Origin: Pseudomonadota bacterium
GTDB taxonomy: Bacteria > Pseudomonadota > Alphaproteobacteria > Rhizobiales > Xanthobacteraceae
Direction: 5' to 3'
NCBI GenBank assembly: GCA_023451825.1
Contig: JAEXYA010000066.1
Coordinates: 27,804-91,803 of the forward strand
Length of the DNA stretch: 64,000 nt
Each line of letters starts with the position of its first letter. The first letter of the stretch is position 1. The position numbers and the translations under genes were made by a program. The notes under the pieces are model-generated. The model searched no databases and was not told the origin of the DNA. It saw only the letters and a program-made list of their open reading frames with translations. Shown here piece after piece: positions 8,677-17,423 of this stretch.

Positions 8677-9299
8677 GCAAACCGCCGATCACCCATGCCG
8701 ACGGCAAGACACGCTGCCAGTGGCCGGGCGAGGACCCGTTCTATGTCGCCTATCACGACACCGAATGGGGCGTGCCGGACTATGACGACCGCGCGCTATT
8801 CGAAAAACTGATCCTCGACGGATTTCAGGCGGGCCTGTCGTGGATCACGATCCTGCGCAAGCGCGATAATTTCCGGAAGGCGTTCGACGATTTCCAGCCG
8901 GAAAAGATCGTGCGCTACAGCGAGAAAAAAGTGCATGCGCTGATGAACGATGCCGGCATTGTGCGCAATCGCTCCAAGATCGAGGGCACGATCCTGTCGG
9001 CCAAGGGTTATCTCAAGATCATGGAGGAAGGCCCGGGCTTCTCGAAGTTCCTGTGGGACTTCGTCGATGGCCAGCCCATCGTCAACAAGTTCAAGACCCA
9101 TGCGAGCGTGCCGGCCTCGACACCGCTGTCGATTAAGATCTCCAAGGAATTGCAGGCGCGCAATTTCAAGTTCGTCGGCCCCACCATCGTCTATGCCTTC
9201 ATGCAGGCGACCGGCATGGTCAATGACCACCTCACCTCCTGCTATTGCCACGAGCTGTGCAGCAAGAAGAAGAAGCCGCTGCGGCTGAAGGCGACCTGA
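8673..9299 (+). CDS. tag: DNA-3-methyladenine glycosylase I
   Basis: A 208-residue base-excision repair glycosylase that removes 3-methyladenine from alkylated DNA. It aligns by eye with E. coli Tag: the zinc ligands (Cys near residue 16 in TRCQWPGEDP, His in YVAYHDTEWGVP, His in VNDHLTSC and a later Cys) are all retained, as is the QAGLSWITILRKR segment of the base pocket. The C-terminus is extended by a lysine-rich tail (SKKKKPLRLK). It overlaps ygfZ by 4 bp and the next gene by 1 bp. Confidence 0.95.
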   Translation: MSKPPITHADGKTRCQWPGEDPFYVAYHDTEWGVPDYDDRALFEKLILDGFQAGLSWITILRKRDNFRKAFDDFQPEKIVRYSEKKVHALMNDAGIVRNRSKIEGTILSAKGYLKIMEEGPGFSKFLWDFVDGQPIVNKFKTHASVPASTPLSIKISKELQARNFKFVGPTIVYAFMQATGMVNDHLTSCYCHELCSKKKKPLRLKAT

Positions 9300-9910
9300 T
9301 GGCGAAAGCGACCGTAACAGGCGGCACGCCGCGCGCATGGCAACGCATGCTGTCGGGCCGCCGGCTTGACCTGCTCGATCCCTCGCCGCTCGACGTCGAA
9401 CTCGCAGATATCGCTCACGGCCTCGCCCGCATGGCGCGCTGGAACGGGCAGACGCGCGGGCCGCATATCTTCTCGGTAGCGCAGCATTCGCTGCTGGTGG
9501 AAGCGATCATGCGCGAGCAAATGCCGCGCGTGGACGACCGCTGCAGCATTGCTGCGCTGCTGCATGATTCTCCGGAATATGTGATCGGAGATATGATCTC
9601 GCCTTTCAAGGCTGTCATCGGCGATGCGTATAAGGTGGTCGAGCATCGTCTGCTCGCCGCGATCCATATTCATTTCGGATTGCCGGCCACGCTCGATCCG
9701 AAAATGATCAAGGCGATCAAGAACGCCGATATGGGCGCCGCTTATCTGGAAGCGACGCGGCTTGCCGGCTTCGCCGAACCTGAAGCCAGGCGGCTGTTCG
9801 GCAAGGACCCCTGCCTGGAGCTCGACGTGGAGAACGATTTTCTCACGCCATGGTCGGCCAGCAAGGCGGAGAAGCGGTTCCTTGCACGTTTCGAAGCGCT
9901 GACGGCATAA
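9299..9910 (+). CDS. HD-domain hydrolase (YfbR-like)
   Basis: A 203-residue protein with the HD metal motif: His in SVAQHSLLV, His-Asp in AALLHDSPEYVIGD, and a distal Asp in KNADMGAAYLEA. This pattern is that of HD superfamily phosphohydrolases resembling the 5'-nucleotidase YfbR. The ATG at 9299 shares bases with the tag stop (TGATG), indicating translational coupling; an earlier in-frame ATG at 9245 inside tag is less likely. Substrate cannot be named; nucleotide salvage or damage clean-up alongside Tag is a guess. Confidence 0.82.
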   Translation: MAKATVTGGTPRAWQRMLSGRRLDLLDPSPLDVELADIAHGLARMARWNGQTRGPHIFSVAQHSLLVEAIMREQMPRVDDRCSIAALLHDSPEYVIGDMISPFKAVIGDAYKVVEHRLLAAIHIHFGLPATLDPKMIKAIKNADMGAAYLEATRLAGFAEPEARRLFGKDPCLELDVENDFLTPWSASKAEKRFLARFEALTA

Positions 9911-9915
9911 AGATT

Positions 9916-9996
9916 GTCGGGTGGGCAAAGCGCAGCGTGCCCACCATGATAGCCATAGCGTGAGATGGTGGGCACGCTGCGCTTTGCCCACCCTAC
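9916..9996. repeat. palindromic repeat, family A copy 2
   Basis: Same element as at 1998-2078: left arm GGGTGGGCAAAGCGCAGCG and right arm CGCTGCGCTTTGCCCACCC around a variable AT-rich centre. It ends 21 bp before the phosphatase start. Confidence 0.9.
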
Positions 9997-10017
9997 AGAG
10001 GCGGCTATAGTATTTGT

Positions 10018-10524
10018 ATGATTTATGTCTGCTCCCTCGCCGACCTGCATCCCACCGTCAAGACAACGGGCGCAAGCCATGTACTGACGATCATGGCCAA
10101 TGTCGCGCAGGTGGTGCGACCGGACACCGTGGTCGAGGCCAATCACCTGCGCGTGCAGGTGGACGACATCACCGAGAGCATGGACGGTTTTGTCGCGCCG
10201 AACGATGGCCATGTGGCCCAGGTGATGGATTTCGTGCGCGGCTGGGATCGCGCCTCGCCGATGGTGATCCATTGCTATGCAGGCATCTCGCGCTCCACCG
10301 CGAGCGCCTTCACCGCGGCCTGCATGCTCAATCCCGATCGCGACGAACACGAGATCGCGCAACGCATCCGCGCAGCGTCTCCCATCGCATCGCCGAACCG
10401 ACTGATCGTCTCGCTCGCCGACAAGGCGCTCGGCCGCAACGGGCGCATGGTCCGCGCACTGGACGATATGGGGCCGGGCAGCCTGATGGTGACCGGCAAG
10501 CCGTTCCGCATCGATCTGGACTGA
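10018..10524 (+). CDS. protein tyrosine phosphatase-like protein
   Basis: A 168-residue protein with the CX5R phosphatase loop HCYAGISRSTAS at about residues 84-95, where Cys is the nucleophile and Arg binds phosphate. A candidate general-acid Asp lies upstream in VDDITESMDG. Such short bacterial enzymes are related to dual-specificity phosphatases; their targets may be proteins or phosphoinositide-like compounds. Start ATG at 10018 (MIYVCSLADLHPTV) directly follows a family A repeat. A 119-bp gap leads to the DUF2339 gene. Confidence 0.82.
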   Translation: MIYVCSLADLHPTVKTTGASHVLTIMANVAQVVRPDTVVEANHLRVQVDDITESMDGFVAPNDGHVAQVMDFVRGWDRASPMVIHCYAGISRSTASAFTAACMLNPDRDEHEIAQRIRAASPIASPNRLIVSLADKALGRNGRMVRALDDMGPGSLMVTGKPFRIDLD

Positions 10525-10643
10525 TGCGCCAAAGTTCATGCGCTTGAACGAAAGCGGCTTCGACAAGCACTAAGTCCCTGCGGCTTCCTTCTCCATCTCC
10601 CTTATGGGACAAAGACCGGAGAAAGACTGAGGGCTTACAAGAC

Positions 10644-13337
10644 ATGTTTGATTTCGATTTCATTGCGCTTGTCGTTGCGATCGTCGCTTTCTTCTTCGCC
10701 CGCAGCGCGCGCAACGAAGTGCGGATCCTGCGCGCACGTCTCGATGCATTCGAGGCTGCACCGCGCGTCGCGACCACAATCCCACCAGTTGCGGCAACAA
10801 CGGCGCCACTCGCGCCCGAATTGCCCGCCGAGATCAAGCCATCCGATCCGATCATCAGCGCCGCCGACGAACCGATCCCGTCGCAGCAGCCAGAGATCTC
10901 TCCCGCTCAACCGGCACCTGAGACCGTCACTGCAGCGGAAGCACCAGTAGCCCCACGTCCCAGCTTCGAAGAGCGCATCGGCACCCGCTGGGTGGTCTGG
11001 GTCGGCGGCCTCACGCTGGCCCTCGGCGGCCTCTTCATGGTCCGCTACTCCATCGAGGCCGGCCTGCTCGGCCCGGAAGTCCGCGTGCTGCTCGGCGGCC
11101 TGTTCGCGCTCGCACTGCTGGCGGTCGGCGAATTCGCGCGCCGCAAGGAATCGCTGTCATCGATCGCCCCGCTGCCGATCGCCAATATCCCGGCGATCCT
11201 CACCGCGGCCGGCACCGCTGTCGCCTTCGCCACCATTTATGCGGCCTATGCGCTCTATGACTTCCTTGTGCCCGGCACCGCTTTCGTGCTGCTCGGCATC
11301 GTCGCCATGGGCACCATGGCTGCCGCCCTGCTGCATGGTCCCGCGCTTGCGGGGCTCGGCCTTGTCGGCGCCTTCGTCACGCCGATGCTGGTGTCGTCGG
11401 CCAAGCCGGACTATTGGGCGATGTATATCTATCTCGCCATCGTCACCGCTGCCGCTTTCGCATTGGCGCGGATGCGGATGTGGCGCTGGCTGGTGCTGAC
11501 CACCATCGCTTTCACCACGTTCTGGACGCTTCCCGGGCTTGAATCAGGCCCAGCGATGATCGCACCGCATGTGTTCCATGTAATCGCCTGCTTCGTGCTC
11601 GCCGCGCTGCTGGTGGTGTGCGGCTTCATGTACGGCCCGCCAGCAGAACCTGGCCGTGTCGAGGGCATCTCATCGGCCGCGCTAGGCGCCAGCCTGTTTG
11701 GCGCGACGCTGATCGTGCTCGCGGGCGCCCATGCCGACCTGGCGATGATCGCCTTCGCGTTGCTGGTGGCCGGCACGCTGTTCGTCGCCTGGTATGCGCA
11801 GGCGGCAACCAGCGCAGTGGCCATCGCCGCTGCCTTCGTTGCGGTCGTGTTTCTGTCCTGGGCCGTTCAGGGCAATCTCGACTTGCTCGTGCTGCCGGGC
11901 GGCCCGCTGGAGGGCATCGGTCTCAACCCGATCGAGGGTTCGGTGATGCTGCATCTCGGCAGCGCAGCGGTGTTTGCTCTTGGCTTCGGCGTCGTCGGCT
12001 TCCTCGCACAGGGGCGATCGGTCAGCGCGGTCATTCCCGTGATCTGGGCTGCCTGCGCGACCTTCGTGCCGATCGCGCTTCTGATCGCGCTCTATGCCCG
12101 CATCGCGCATCTCGATCGTTCGGTGCCCTTTGCAATCCTCGCCGTGATCATTGCGGCTGGTTTTGCGGCGGCAACGGAAATGTTGAGCAAGCGCGAGCAG
12201 CGCCCCGGTCTTGCGATCTCCACCGCGCTGTTCGCCACCGGTACGCTCGGCGCGCTGGCACTGGCGCTGACCTTTGCGCTGGAGAAGGGCTGGCTCACCA
12301 TCGCGCTGTCGCTGATGGTACTCGGCACCGCATGGATTTCCATGCAGCGCCCAATCCCTTTCCTGCGCTGGCTCGCTGCGATCCTCGCCGCCATCGTCTG
12401 TGCCCGCATGGCCTATGAGCCGCGCGTGATCGGCGACCTCGTCGGCACCACGCCGATCTTCAACTGGCTGCTGTGGGGCTATGGCGTGCCGGCCGCATCG
12501 TTCTGGGGCGCCAGCGTGCTGATGCGCCGCCGCGGTGACGACAAGCCGCTGCGCATGGTGGAATCCGCCGCGATCCTGTTCACGGTGCTGCTGGTGTTCC
12601 TGCAGATCCGCCATTACGTGAACGGTGGCGACGTCTATCGCGTCTCGTCCGATCTCGTGGAAATCGCCCTGCAGGTCTGCACCACGCTCGCCATGGCGAT
12701 CGGTCTTGAGCGGTTGCGGGCGCGTAGCGGCAGCATCGTGCACAATGTTGGCGCGGTGATCCTGACGGTCTATGCGGGGCTCGCCTCGCTGGGCGGACTG
12801 CTGTTCATCGCCAATCCAAATATCTGGCGCATCGATGTCGGCGGCGTGGTCTTCAACCTGCTGCTGCTCGGCTATGCTTTGCCTGCGATCCTCGCACTGC
12901 TGTTGTCCTATGCCGTCGCAGGCCGCCGCAAGCCGGCTTATGCCAACACCATTGCCGCCGGCGCTTTATTGCTCGCGCTGACCTATGTGACGTTCGAAAT
13001 CCGGCGCATCTATCACGGGCCGGTCTTCGCCAATGCGCGGGTGTTCGATGCCGAGCAATATACGCTGTCGATCGCATGGCTCGTGTTCGGTGTCGCATTG
13101 CTCGCTGCGGGCCTGGTGTTTTCGTCACAGCGTGCGCGACTGGCCTCTGCGGTCGTGATCGGCCTCACCGTGCTCAAGGCCTTCCTTGTCGACATGTCGT
13201 CGCTGACCGGCGTCTGGCGCGCGCTGTCCTTCATGTGCCTCGGGCTCGTGCTGGTCGCGATCGGCTATCTGTATCAACGCATCCTGTTCTCACGCAAAAA
13301 AGCGACTGAGGTTCGTTCCGAGATTGCCGGAACTTAA
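10644..13337 (+). CDS. DUF2339 multi-pass membrane protein
   Basis: An 897-residue integral membrane protein. It begins with a membrane segment (residues about 5-18), followed by a short coiled stretch NEVRILRARLDAFE, then a Pro/Ala-rich linker to residue 108, then SFEERIGTRWVVWVGGLTLALGG, the conserved entry into DUF2339, followed by more than 20 predicted transmembrane helices. The same architecture occurs across proteobacteria with no established function; an envelope role is assumed. No neighbours suggest a partner. The gene ends just before a small inverted repeat at 13341-13370. Confidence 0.85.
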   Translation: MFDFDFIALVVAIVAFFFARSARNEVRILRARLDAFEAAPRVATTIPPVAATTAPLAPELPAEIKPSDPIISAADEPIPSQQPEISPAQPAPETVTAAEAPVAPRPSFEERIGTRWVVWVGGLTLALGGLFMVRYSIEAGLLGPEVRVLLGGLFALALLAVGEFARRKESLSSIAPLPIANIPAILTAAGTAVAFATIYAAYALYDFLVPGTAFVLLGIVAMGTMAAALLHGPALAGLGLVGAFVTPMLVSSAKPDYWAMYIYLAIVTAAAFALARMRMWRWLVLTTIAFTTFWTLPGLESGPAMIAPHVFHVIACFVLAALLVVCGFMYGPPAEPGRVEGISSAALGASLFGATLIVLAGAHADLAMIAFALLVAGTLFVAWYAQAATSAVAIAAAFVAVVFLSWAVQGNLDLLVLPGGPLEGIGLNPIEGSVMLHLGSAAVFALGFGVVGFLAQGRSVSAVIPVIWAACATFVPIALLIALYARIAHLDRSVPFAILAVIIAAGFAAATEMLSKREQRPGLAISTALFATGTLGALALALTFALEKGWLTIALSLMVLGTAWISMQRPIPFLRWLAAILAAIVCARMAYEPRVIGDLVGTTPIFNWLLWGYGVPAASFWGASVLMRRRGDDKPLRMVESAAILFTVLLVFLQIRHYVNGGDVYRVSSDLVEIALQVCTTLAMAIGLERLRARSGSIVHNVGAVILTVYAGLASLGGLLFIANPNIWRIDVGGVVFNLLLLGYALPAILALLLSYAVAGRRKPAYANTIAAGALLLALTYVTFEIRRIYHGPVFANARVFDAEQYTLSIAWLVFGVALLAAGLVFSSQRARLASAVVIGLTVLKAFLVDMSSLTGVWRALSFMCLGLVLVAIGYLYQRILFSRKKATEVRSEIAGT

Positions 13338-13340
13338 TTC

Positions 13341-13370
13341 AACATCACAAATTTGTTGGGGCGTGATGTT
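13341..13370. promoter_or_regulatory. inverted repeat AACATCAC-N14-GTGATGTT
   Basis: A perfect 8-bp inverted repeat in the 132-bp gap between the DUF2339 gene and the PoxB-like gene. It could be a weak transcript-end hairpin or a dyad operator for the downstream gene. There is no T-tract, so the operator reading is slightly favoured. Confidence 0.35.
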
Positions 13371-13469
13371 AATGCTGCAATGCGACAATTGAGCATCCAT
13401 CTATCTATCGTTTGAAGCCGCAGCGACCATCCTCGTTGCGCTTTCCCTCAACAAATCTGGAGCCTGCCG

Positions 13470-15161
13470 ATGTCGAAGACCGTCGCCGATGATCTCGTCC
13501 ATGTCCTCGAACAGATCGGCGTGCAGCAGATTTTTGGCCTGATCGCCGACTCGCTCAATCCCCTGGCGGACTCGGTCCGGCGCTCCAAGATCGAATGGGT
13601 GGGCGTGCGGCATGAGGAAGGCGCCGCACTCGCCGCCGCCGGACAGGCGAAGCTGACTGGCAAGCTCGGTGTCTGCGCGGGCTCGACGGGCCCCGGCAGC
13701 ACGCATCTCGTCGCCGGGCTTTATGAAGCCGCGCGCGATCATGCGCCGGTGCTGGCACTCTCCGGCGACATGGCGCGGGCGATGAAGGGATCTGACTTCT
13801 TCCAGAGCACCGAGCCAGACCTGCTATTTCGCGATGTCGCGCTCTACACGCAGACGGTGACCACGGCAGCGCAGGCGCCGCGCGTGTTTCATGAAGCGAT
13901 CGCTGCCGCCTATGCCGGCCCCGGTGTCGCGCATCTGACACTGCCGATGGATGTATTGTCGCTGAAAGCCGAGGTGCCGACATCGAGCATCGCGACGCTG
14001 ATCCCGCGCGGCGAGATCCTACCGAACGAAGCGGCGATCGACGAGGCCGTCCGCCGGATCGATGAGGCAAAAAGCGTCGTCATCATGTGCGGCCACGGCG
14101 CCCTCGGCACCGCAGATCTGCTGCGTGCTCTTTCAGACAAGCTCAAGGCGCCACTCGTGCACACTGTGCGCGGCAAGGAGATCATGGCGTTCGACGATCC
14201 CCGCTGGATGGGGGGCCTCGGCATGATTGGCACCAAGCCTGTCTATGACGCCGTGCATGACTGCGACCTGCTGGTCATGGTTGGCACCGACTATCCCTAC
14301 TCCAACTTTCTCCCGACCAAGGGCCACGTCATCCAGATCGACGAGCGCGCCCAGGCGCTGGGCCGCCGTACACCGACCGCGCTCGGCGTGATCGGCTCGG
14401 CTCGCCCGTCATTGGCGATTTTGCTCGGCCGCGTTCAGGGCAAGACCGATGGCAAGTTCTTCGAAAAGACGGCGCATGCACGCCGTAAATGGGACGAGAT
14501 GCTGGACAAGCAGGCCGATCCCGCCCGCAGCAAGAACAAGATCCATCCGCAAGCCGTCGCGCGCGTCGCCAGCGACCTCGCGCGCTCCGACGCGATCTTC
14601 GTGCTCGACACTGGCCTCAACACCCTCTGGTCGGCAAATTGGATCCGCCAGAACGGCACCCAACGCATCACCGGCTCGTTCAACAACGCGGCGGTCGGCA
14701 CCGCCGTCGGACAGGGCAACGGCATCCAGATTCTTGATCGCTCCAGGCAGCTGATCGTGCTCACCGGCGACGGCGGCTTCAACATGCTGATGGGCGAATT
14801 CATGACGGCCGTGCAGCACAAGCTGCCGCTCAAAGTCATCGTCTACAACAACTCCGCCCTCGGCCTGATCACGCTGGAAGCCGAAAGCGTCGGCCTCGCT
14901 CCGTTCCGCGAGGCGATCGAATTCCCGAACCCGGATTTCGCCGCCCTCGCGCGTGCCTGCGGCGGGCAAGGCTTTACGGCGAGGCAGCCGGGCGAACTCA
15001 AGAAAGCGATCGCCGATGCACTGGCTTGCGACGGCCCCGCCATCGTCGATTGCGTGGTGGCTGCGGACGAAATCCCGAACCTGCCCCATGTGGATGCCAA
15101 CATGATTGGCAACTACGCGCTGGCGAAGATCAAGGAAGCCGTGATGTCGGTGACTGGCTGA
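13470..15161 (+). CDS. thiamine diphosphate-dependent enzyme, pyruvate oxidase (PoxB)-like
   Basis: A 563-residue ThDP enzyme. The activating Glu is in VRHEEGAALAAAGQAK and the ThDP/Mg motif runs from GDGGFNMLMGEF to VYNNSALG. The C-terminal domain is most like ubiquinone-dependent pyruvate dehydrogenase PoxB, which oxidatively decarboxylates pyruvate to acetate at the membrane. However, the sequence ends at LAKIKEAVMSVTG and lacks the longer C-terminal lipid-binding peptide known from E. coli PoxB, so membrane recruitment may differ. Start ATG has TCTGGAG eight bases upstream. Alternative members of the fold (acetolactate synthase, oxalyl-CoA decarboxylase) fit less well. Confidence 0.8.
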   Translation: MSKTVADDLVHVLEQIGVQQIFGLIADSLNPLADSVRRSKIEWVGVRHEEGAALAAAGQAKLTGKLGVCAGSTGPGSTHLVAGLYEAARDHAPVLALSGDMARAMKGSDFFQSTEPDLLFRDVALYTQTVTTAAQAPRVFHEAIAAAYAGPGVAHLTLPMDVLSLKAEVPTSSIATLIPRGEILPNEAAIDEAVRRIDEAKSVVIMCGHGALGTADLLRALSDKLKAPLVHTVRGKEIMAFDDPRWMGGLGMIGTKPVYDAVHDCDLLVMVGTDYPYSNFLPTKGHVIQIDERAQALGRRTPTALGVIGSARPSLAILLGRVQGKTDGKFFEKTAHARRKWDEMLDKQADPARSKNKIHPQAVARVASDLARSDAIFVLDTGLNTLWSANWIRQNGTQRITGSFNNAAVGTAVGQGNGIQILDRSRQLIVLTGDGGFNMLMGEFMTAVQHKLPLKVIVYNNSALGLITLEAESVGLAPFREAIEFPNPDFAALARACGGQGFTARQPGELKKAIADALACDGPAIVDCVVAADEIPNLPHVDANMIGNYALAKIKEAVMSVTG

Positions 15162-15251
15162 CCCGGAACGCGAGCGAGAAGCCTAAGCAGGCTCGGCGTT
15201 TGTAGCGAGCCCTTTCATGCGCCTGCTACATGCTTCGCATGTGACAGTCGA

Positions 15252-15285
15252 CCTCTCCCCGCAAGCGAGGAGAGGTGAGGGAGAC
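15252..15285. repeat. short REP-like hairpin (CCTCTCCCCGC...GAGGAGAGG)
   Basis: CCTCTCCCCGCAAGCGAGGAGAGG forms an imperfect stem-loop between convergent genes (PoxB-like and cupin). A related, longer element lies at 36887-37013. Confidence 0.55.
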
Positions 15286-15286
15286 T

Positions 15287-15817
15287 CTACTTCTTCACCG
15301 CGCCATCGGGATGGGTGGGATCCACCCACAGCACGGTCTCCGGCTTCTCCACCGGTTCAATGTCGATATTGATTGCCACCGCTTCGCCATCGCTGCGCAC
15401 CAGCACGCATTCCAGCACTTCGTCGCGGCTGGCATTGATTTCCTGATGTGGCACGTAAGGCGGAACAAAGATGAAATCGCCTGGGCCAGCTTCCGCGGTA
15501 AACTGCAGTGCGTCGCCCCAGCGCATGCGAGCCTTGCCTTTCACCACATAGATCACGCTTTCGAGATGGCCGTGGTGATGCGCGCCGGTCTTGGCATCCG
15601 GCTGGATCGAGACGGTGCCGGCCCACAGCTTCTGCGCGCCGACGCGGGCGAAATTGATGGCCGCCGCGCGGTCCATGCCCTTGGTGGACGGCACATTGGT
15701 ATCGAAGTTATCGGCCGGGATGACGCGGACGCCGTCGTGCTTCCATCGATCGGGATCGTGGCTGTGATCATGCGTGTGATCGTGCGGATGGGTGTGATCG
15801 TGACCGTGACCGGACAT
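15287..15817 (-). CDS. cupin-domain protein with His-rich N-terminus
   Basis: A 176-residue protein. Residues 2-20 contain nine histidines alternating with Asp/Gly/Thr (GHGHDHTHPHDHTHDHSHD), a likely metal-binding tail. The rest is a single cupin barrel with the motif GAHHHGHLESVIYVVKG (metal-binding HxH and Glu) and FVPPYVPHQEINAS (second motif His). Single-domain cupins of this sort can be dioxygenases, isomerases or storage/sensor proteins, so function is undetermined. It is convergent with the PoxB-like gene. The start at 15817 fits the His-tail; no alternate ATG is better. Confidence 0.8.
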   Translation of the reverse strand: MSGHGHDHTHPHDHTHDHSHDPDRWKHDGVRVIPADNFDTNVPSTKGMDRAAAINFARVGAQKLWAGTVSIQPDAKTGAHHHGHLESVIYVVKGKARMRWGDALQFTAEAGPGDFIFVPPYVPHQEINASRDEVLECVLVRSDGEAVAINIDIEPVEKPETVLWVDPTHPDGAVKK

Positions 15818-15997
15818 GGCAGCGCCTTCTTAAGGTCCGTGACAGCAATGCGGCACGGCGTGTGCGACATCACAATCCCGGAATTCCAGGAACATTCAAT
15901 TGAGATGGCAATTGGTCTTGCGAAGCTCAACCGGGGCGCAGCTGTCCGAGACCAATTCTCGAAACAGATCCGCCTCACGTAACCACAGGAGTATCCC

Positions 15998-16213
15998 ATG
16001 GGCGCCACCGCAGACAAGATCAAGGGTAATGCCAACGAAGCCATCGGCAAGGCCAAGCAAGGTATCGGCGAGGCTGTCGGCTCGGAGAAGCTGCAGGGCG
16101 AAGGTCTGATCCAGGAAGGCAAGGGCCACGCGCAGAAAGCCGTCGGCGATGCCAAGCAGGCTGCGAAGAACGCCGCCGACAAGGCATCCGATTTCGCCAA
16201 TCGTAAGCTCTAA
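15998..16213 (+). CDS. CsbD family stress protein
   Basis: A 71-residue, highly charged, Ala/Lys-rich helical protein beginning MGATADKIKGNANEAIGKAK. The repeated KGxAxEAxGxAK pattern (GNANEAIGKAKQGIGEAVG) is the CsbD signature. CsbD proteins are general-stress proteins of unclear biochemical function. The gene has CAGGAG before the ATG and a strong intrinsic terminator behind it, so it is probably monocistronic and highly expressed under stress. Confidence 0.9.
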   Translation: MGATADKIKGNANEAIGKAKQGIGEAVGSEKLQGEGLIQEGKGHAQKAVGDAKQAAKNAADKASDFANRKL

Positions 16214-16271
16214 ACGGCGCGTCCGCGGCGGGGTTTGACCTCTCCGCCTATGATAGGCGACGCTACGCGAG

Positions 16272-16297
16272 AGCCGGTCCTTCGGGGCCGGCTTTTG
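16272..16297 (+). terminator. intrinsic terminator of csbD
   Basis: A 9-bp stem AGCCGGTCC/GGGCCGGCT closed by a TTCG tetraloop and followed by TTTTG. It lies 59 bp behind the csbD stop and before the trhO start. Confidence 0.8.
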
Positions 16298-16369
16298 TGC
16301 GTCCGGAACATTGGCATACCGGTTGGCCACGGGGTTTCGCAGGTCGGCAGGCTTTGCTACATCCCCGCC

Positions 16370-17164
16370 ATGTACAAGGTTGCCGCCCTTTATCAATTCG
16401 CCACCCTGCCTGACTTTCGTCAATTGCAGGCGCCCTTGCGTGCGCTCTGCGATCAGCTCGGGATCAAGGGAAGCCTGCTGCTGGCTGAAGAAGGTATCAA
16501 CGGCACCATCGCCGGCAGAGATGCCGAAATCGACGCGCTGGTGCGCGAGTTGGAAAGTGGCGCGCTGTTCGGCGACCGGCTGGACAATCTCGAACTCAAA
16601 TATTCCCGCGCCAGCATGATGCCCTTTCTGCATATGAAGGTGCGGTTGAAGAAGGAGATCGTCACCCTCGGCGATCCTTTGACAGATCCGAACAAGCTGG
16701 TCGGTACTTACGTCAATGCTGCCGACTGGAACACGCTGATAGCAGCCGACGACACACTGGTGCTCGACACCCGGAACGCGTTCGAAGTGGCCATGGGCAC
16801 ATTCGAAGGCGCCGTTGATCCGAATATTGCGAGCTTCGGCCAATTCAAGGATTTCGTTGCGCGCACGCTCGATCCAGCCAAACACAAGAAGATTGCCATG
16901 TTCTGCACCGGCGGCATCCGCTGCGAGAAGGCGAGTTCCTATATGCTGGCCCATGGTTTCGCCGAGGTCTATCATCTCAAGGGCGGCATCCTGCAATATC
17001 TCGAGGATGTGCCCCAAAGCGAAAGCCTGTGGCGCGGCGACTGCTTCGTATTCGACCAGCGTGTCGCTCTCGGCCACGGCCTGGTGGAAAGTCAATCGAT
17101 CCGCGAGGGTCTGCCGATCAACTCGGAAGACTTTGCTCTCACGCGCGAGACATCCGATGAGTGA
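16370..17164 (+). CDS. trhO: oxygen-dependent tRNA uridine(34) hydroxylase TrhO (rhodanese domain)
   Basis: A 264-residue protein of the YceA/TrhO family, which hydroxylates U34 of certain tRNAs to 5-hydroxyuridine using oxygen. The N-terminal domain contains the conserved KGSLLLAEEGINGTIAG segment; the C-terminal rhodanese domain has the active-site loop CTGGIRCEKAS starting at Cys179. The ATG at 16370 (MYKVAALYQFATL) is chosen because homologous proteins start there; the frame stays open upstream to 16235 through the terminator region. The stop overlaps slyX by eight bases. Confidence 0.9.
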   Translation: MYKVAALYQFATLPDFRQLQAPLRALCDQLGIKGSLLLAEEGINGTIAGRDAEIDALVRELESGALFGDRLDNLELKYSRASMMPFLHMKVRLKKEIVTLGDPLTDPNKLVGTYVNAADWNTLIAADDTLVLDTRNAFEVAMGTFEGAVDPNIASFGQFKDFVARTLDPAKHKKIAMFCTGGIRCEKASSYMLAHGFAEVYHLKGGILQYLEDVPQSESLWRGDCFVFDQRVALGHGLVESQSIREGLPINSEDFALTRETSDE

Positions 17165-17372
17165 AATCGAAAGCCTGCGCGAGCGCATCGAGACGATGGA
17201 AGTGCGGATCGCCTATCAGGATGACACCATCGAGACGCTGAATGCGACCATCACCGCGCAGTGGAAGCAGATCGATATGCTGACACGGCAGATGGCAGCG
17301 CTCGGAGAACGGCTGGCAGAGGCAGAGACGGCGGTGGGCACGCCTGCGAATGAGCGGCCGCCGCATTATTGA
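17157..17372 (+). CDS. slyX: SlyX family protein
   Basis: A 71-residue coiled-coil protein: MSEIESLRERIETMEVRIAY is followed by a heptad-rich helix and ends in a Pro-rich tail PPHY that is typical of SlyX. Its function is unknown. It overlaps the end of trhO by eight bases, which indicates cotranscription and translational coupling. Confidence 0.88.
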   Translation: MSEIESLRERIETMEVRIAYQDDTIETLNATITAQWKQIDMLTRQMAALGERLAEAETAVGTPANERPPHY

Positions 17373-17386
17373 GATGGCCGATGGCT

Positions 17387-17415
17387 GTAGGGTGGACAAA
17401 GCGAAGCGTGCCCCC
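17387..17415. repeat. solo half-copy of family A repeat
   Basis: GTAGGGTGGACAAAGCGAAG matches the left arm of family A with a few changes, but the right arm is absent. It lies 14 bp behind slyX and ends 9 bp before the acyl-CoA ligase stop, suggesting a decayed or recombined copy. Confidence 0.65.
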
Positions 17416-17423
17416 CCAACAGG

